NCBI GenBank assembly: GCA_947034885.2
Contig: OX344750.2
Span: 2,666,001 to 2,730,000, forward strand
Direction: 5' to 3'
Source of the DNA: Thuidium tamariscinum
Taxonomy: Eukaryota; Streptophyta; Bryopsida; Hypnales; Thuidiaceae
DNA: 64,000 nt
The position numbers and the translations under genes are program-made. Under the pieces are notes generated by a model. That model had not been told where the DNA came from. It made no database searches and saw nothing but the letters and a program-made list of their open reading frames with translations. How positions within the stretch are numbered: position 1 is the stretch's first letter; the number at the start of each line of letters is the position of its first letter. This document shows positions 59,815-64,000 of the stretch, piece after piece.

Positions 59815-62604
59815 TCACGCCGTCTGTTGATTGATACTGTTCGAAGCTGAGTTGTCATCACCATGGGTAAGACTACTACGCTGTACTTGCCTCTCCAGCT
59901 CAGCCATTACAGCAGGCTGCTCTTTTTCACGCTGCTTGCTAATGTTCTGTGTTGACACAGCTCCTAGTTTTTCAAAGGCCACCTGCCCAAGCATGAAAAT
60001 TTATATGCTTTATTCAGTAATCGTCAATCCTTTGAAATCAAGAGGCCTCAATATATTTTCAGGTCAAGAAAATAAATAGCTAAGAAACGACTGGATCGAA
60101 TTGGTTCAGAGATGGTTATAGACACAGTGAATTACCGTCAAGACTTCCTCAGGGTCGTAAGCATTGTGTGTTGCTTCATGTAGGACACTGATAGCTTCCC
60201 CAACATGCTTCGCACGAAGGAGTTGTTCCTCCTTGATCTACCATAAAACTCAATTAGGGTGTGGTCAAATGTGCATGGTATAACAATGAATTTTGTAGAG
60301 GTTTTTTCAAGCAGCCAAGACAAATGAATGCATATACAATTCATTCATAGAGTTCAAAAAAACAAGTGCAAATAAAGCCTCTGAATCCCTACAATTAAAC
60401 TCCAACTCCAGAAATACGAAGACAAATACAAATACAAGCACATCAGTCATAAGTCATAAATAAAAGATTGATGGAAAACGGCAGGCAATAAAAAATACCT
60501 TAAATAAAGCCAAGGCAACTCTAAATAAGATATTGGCACCCTCGTTGAACAAGACATCCCATACCCGCATAGTTGTCTGCAAGGAAAAGCAATTTGATCT
60601 AGGGTTATTAGACTTCGAGCAGACCGATTCAACTGCTGACCTGATGTAACCAGTACATAAGATGGATTTGAGATTATGTAACCGCTTTCTCTCATACGCA
60701 GCCATGCCTGCTTCTATTAGACAAATGAAAAAGCGACGCCTACACCCTTTGGTAAGACAGATGATGGAGTGCAGACCTCTGGTGGCAAGCTTTTTGCAAA
60801 TAAACAAAGAAACCACTCTGTTATGACCAGTGAGACGTCGAAGTCAAGATTATCCAAATGCGTTGCAAGCCTGAACGCACCACCAGGTAGGACAAGAGGA
60901 AATATCATACAGTGATGCACTAATAGCAAAGATCAACCGAAAGTATCACAATTCTTCAAAAAACTAAAGATTTAACGACACCTGAGGAAAAAGGTACGAA
61001 AATCGTCTTTAGATATACTCGAAACACCTCAAAAAGGCCCCCTTTAGATTGACCAAATACTAGTGGTAAAATCGTGCTGATTTGAGAAGACATTATAGTA
61101 GTATTCATCAAATTTCGAGTACATGTTGACTCCATGTTAACTTAATAGCTGCCAATGTAAGATCATGTAATATCATATTAATGTTAATAATACTAACATC
61201 ACATCAATATTAAGTTAACACCATTTGCATGATACTAAGGTTAATTAAATTTACGTGAACTCTAGGAATCTAATGCCAAATAACATGGTATAAAGAGCTG
61301 TTTCAATCTAATGAGCGGCTCTTTGGGATGATAAGGGACAAGAAATCGAACCTTGGCAATTTTTTCTTAAATAAATCCTTGAAGACTCTTTGCTCCACAT
61401 GAGATCCATATAAATCCTCCGAATAACTGTCGCGATACAATATGTTTTCAAGCAAAACTGCTAACATCCAAAAGGCCTCCTCCTCCGTTTTCATGACCAA
61501 CAGAAGCGAGGCGGCCACAAAGTTCATGCCCTGCAAACACCCTAGGATTCCGTCAATGGCAACCACGTCAAGAAGGCTACACTTGACCTAGCTAATTGTC
61601 AGACACCTATAGGCATTCCTTCCCTTCATTGCTTACAACGAGATCAGTAAACAAAGTTACCGCTAAATCTCCAGATCGTCATTTCTAACAGCAGCAACAA
61701 ATTGGAGACTTATTGGGAGCTTACTTGGCAATAACCTACACGACTGTCCCGAAAAGAGTAGCCTCTTAGAATTCGACGCAGTGATGCTTGCCCTTCCGGA
61801 GAATCAATGACGGGATGACCAGGGAATGTGCGGTCCAAATCCTGCAAAGCACCATCATGGTTATAATCGTTTGAATGACAAGTTTCAGAGCGCGCTACGT
61901 GTGAAAATCAAGTGCGCAAGCCCCAAAAAATTAGGAATGGTACAGATCTGAAGTTGCAGACTGGCGTTTCGAAAAAGTGCCGATTTCTCGAAATTTCGCC
62001 ACCCTTAACGAATTTGACGACGATTACAAGCTTTCTTAAAGCTTTCAAGAATGCAAAGCTTCAGGAATCGCAATGCTAAAGCTCTGTCGAGAAAAGAAAA
62101 TTATGAAGGAGGGCAGTTACATACATGGTCAATTTGCCGGGTAGCTGGCGTTTCCCGACCCTGCACTGCCTCAATCAAATCCTGATAGTAACTATCGGGG
62201 ACAGTGGACCGCTTCTTGATAGCACCGGATACAGCCCGCCACACCTTCCCTCGCAATGCAGGAGGGATGCCCTTGCGAATCAGCTTCTTCAAATATCCAG
62301 CGTCCGTGAAATGGGAGAGCGGAAGGTGCGACACGAGGTTGCTCTCCCTCAAAGAAGATACATCGGGTTGCAAATACCATCCCGCTCCTCGGTTGGCTTC
62401 GGCGGCCCACCACACCCGCCCTTGCTCTTGCACCCTCTCCTTAACAAGATTCAGCACGGCCGCTTCCTCCCGCGTCACTTCCACCTCGAACTGGTACAGG
62501 TCCACCACTTTCACCTTCACCGCTTTCCGTGGCTTACTGCTAGCCGACGCTCCTCCTCCTCCTGCTCTTCGAGGAGCGTCCACCGCTCTCATTCCATCCT
62601 GCAT
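59815..62604 (-). CDS. TBC-domain Rab GTPase-activating protein
   Basis: Seven exons (62125-62604, 61725-61841, 61352-61530, 60777-60870, 60499-60576, 60136-60237, 59815-59982) join in phase to 405 aa. The product should stimulate GTP hydrolysis by a Rab GTPase in membrane traffic. Residues about 110-320 are the TBC domain: [27 protein letters not shown] with the catalytic arginine finger R164, [12 protein letters not shown] with the glutamine finger Q199, [28 protein letters not shown] and [22 protein letters not shown]. Both catalytic residues are present, so activity is expected. An N-terminal segment ([15 protein letters not shown]) precedes the domain and a Gln/Glu-rich helix follows ([21 protein letters not shown]). 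The first ATG at 62604 was chosen; the frame upstream opens only at a non-ATG codon. The Rab partner is not predictable. Confidence 0.95.
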
Positions 62605-62652
62605 CCTCAAACACTACCAATTCCTTCCCCCAAGCCTTCTTCCCGCTTCATA

Positions 62653-62661
62653 AAACCCTAA
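62653..62661. promoter_or_regulatory. telo-box upstream of the TBC gene
   Basis: AAACCCTAA 49 bp upstream of the ATG, probably in the 5' leader. Confidence 0.45.
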
Positions 62662-63264
62662 TTTAATCGTACCAACTCCATCATGCCGTAAAACTGATTC
62701 CAAAGTGACCTCAATTATTTGCAGTAACAGCAAACGCGTCGCCAGCGCCCCTGATCACCCCTCTAGACCTCATCTAGTACTTCCTTCTCACAATTAATCC
62801 GTGAAGAGAGAAAAGCTGCGTATAGTCGCGCTCATCAGAAAGCTGAATTCAGGAAAAGCCAGAAAGTATGAATGATTAGCTAGAAAGATCCAATCCGACA
62901 ATAACTCACCCAAGCCCAAAGCTTAGTACTACAACAATGCCTTGACTAAGAAATGCGGGATGCAATTTCGTGTAATTCAAAAGCAAAGAAAGGAAGGCCG
63001 GCTATCACATGGCCTGCTTCTAATGACGTTTTAGGCACATACCGTCAATGCCAGCAAGCGTTGAAGCGGTCGACGAAGAGCACTAGCTAACCATTACCAT
63101 TCCTGCCAATCCAAACAGGATTTGCAGATTTCAAATCAAGCAGTCGGGGGGAAAGCGCGGCACAAGTGGATTCAAAATCAAATGCGGGGGGCAGTAGACG
63201 CGCAGTGAAGAAATGTCAGGAGGGTACAAGGATCTGAAAGAATTGCCCTAAAAGGCCTGGGTCT
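62662..63264. other. TBC gene upstream region
   Basis: Moderate-GC sequence with no open frame of note, reaching to the right-hand inverted repeat. Confidence 0.5.
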
Positions 63265-63598
63265 GTAAGGTAAGAGGCTCAGAAACCACTCATTTAAGAG
63301 CTGATCCGCCTTTTTCATGTATTTCCTTAGATGGGACTATTTTTACCTCATTTTTCAGTCAAAGAGAAATAGATGAGGAATCTAACACAAGTTGTTTCAT
63401 ATTTTTGGAAGCATCATTGAATTAGTTATGAATTTTCAAACAAGTTGTGTCATAGGTCCCTATCTATGATCCTAGGTTTTTTAAAAACCATTCACTTGCA
63501 ATTTTTAAGAAAAATAGAGAAAGGAAAGAGATTGATTGGCTCTTGCAATAGTAATAATACCTTTTTTTATTCATTCAAAGATTAGAGAGGTCAATTAA
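63265..63598. repeat. Dispersed repeat, right inverted copy
   Basis: Reverse-complement partner of 45176-45508. It starts GTAAGGTAAGAGGCTCAG and ends ATTAGAGAGGTCAATTAA. No open frame is shared by the two copies. Confidence 0.93.
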
Positions 63599-64000
63599 CC
63601 CTTAAGCACAAACGCATCCAAAAAGTGGATGCGCCTTGGTCAACCTTGATTTTAACTTTAAATATAGTCATTTTTGGTATTTGACTTTGACTAAGAAAAT
63701 GAAGCTTGACAAGTTTTCTTTCTATTTCAACTTGAAATTTTGAAAAAATTGAAAAATTGAAAAAGTTATTGCAATTGCAAGCTCTATGTGTTAAAATCCA
63801 AAAACACAATTTCTTGTGTTTTTCATTCATATTTTTTTTCTGTTAAAATGAATTTTCAACTTAAATTACAAAATTAATTTTTCCATTGTTATCTTCATTA
63901 ATGGTAAAATTTTCAGATTATTCTAATATATATTCTAGTTGATATAATTATTTTTTATCTTTAACTTTAAAAAATAACAATAATTTGTAGTTTTCATCGA
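63599..64000. other. AT-rich DNA at window end
   Basis: No gene seen. The fragment is too short to place. Confidence 0.5.

Noticed and set aside
62125..62661. 178-codon plus-strand frame
   Set aside because: Opposite strand of TBC exon 1, which has the full TBC start and splices in phase.
1..64000. CRISPR arrays, operons, tRNA or rRNA genes
   Set aside because: The DNA is plant nuclear with spliced genes. No spaced direct repeats of CRISPR type and no recognisable tRNA cloverleaf or rRNA core were seen by eye; a tRNAscan run would be needed to exclude tRNAs fully.

Overview
The window is nuclear DNA from a land plant. Genes are split by GT-AG introns, exon phases join cleanly, and the proteins are plant-type (CDT1, BRIZ-type RING/UBP ligase, ALY/REF, a LORELEI-like protein, a plant LRR-WD40 protein). 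The low overall GC, the compact genes in higher-GC islands between long AT-rich tracts, and a degenerate F-box/kelch locus suggest a bryophyte such as a moss. This is inferred from composition and gene style; no species was identified.

Layout. 1-14 kb is AT-rich and has no intact gene. It carries small DNA transposons: a CACTA-type element (5250-5588), a hAT-type element (2476-2795), two elements bounded by TTAA (7675-8581 and 9919-10822), a long foldback near 11 kb and a 117-bp tandem duplication. A broken F-box gene lies at 14.1-15.4 kb (minus). CDT1 (minus) spans 18.1-21.5 kb and has a cluster of E2F-type sites upstream. 22-27.5 kb is AT-rich and apparently empty. A LORELEI-like secreted protein (27.5-28.8 kb, minus) and a gene related to bacterial LptF/LptG (YjgP/YjgQ) permeases (30.3-32.6 kb, minus) follow. 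The latter is divergent from a BRIZ/BRAP2-type ubiquitin ligase (34.2-38.7 kb, plus), and the shared promoter holds a pair of inverted arms. 39-45 kb is again repeat-rich, with a third TTAA-bounded element, a second hAT-type element and two copies of a repeat with a microsatellite core. 46-62.6 kb holds a 1016-aa LRR-WD40 protein (plus), ALY/REF (minus) and a TBC Rab-GAP (minus). This three-gene block lies between two inverted copies of a ~334-bp repeat.

The genes do not form one pathway. They are mainly housekeeping functions: replication licensing, mRNA export, ubiquitination (BRIZ, and possibly the DWD-box WD40 protein as a CUL4-DDB1 receptor), Rab GTPase control and cell-surface signalling. 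The most unusual gene is the LptF/G-like one. The most unusual repeat signal is the family with exact TTAA flanks and CCCCT-type inverted ends, the hallmark of piggyBac-type transposition, which is rarely reported in land plants.
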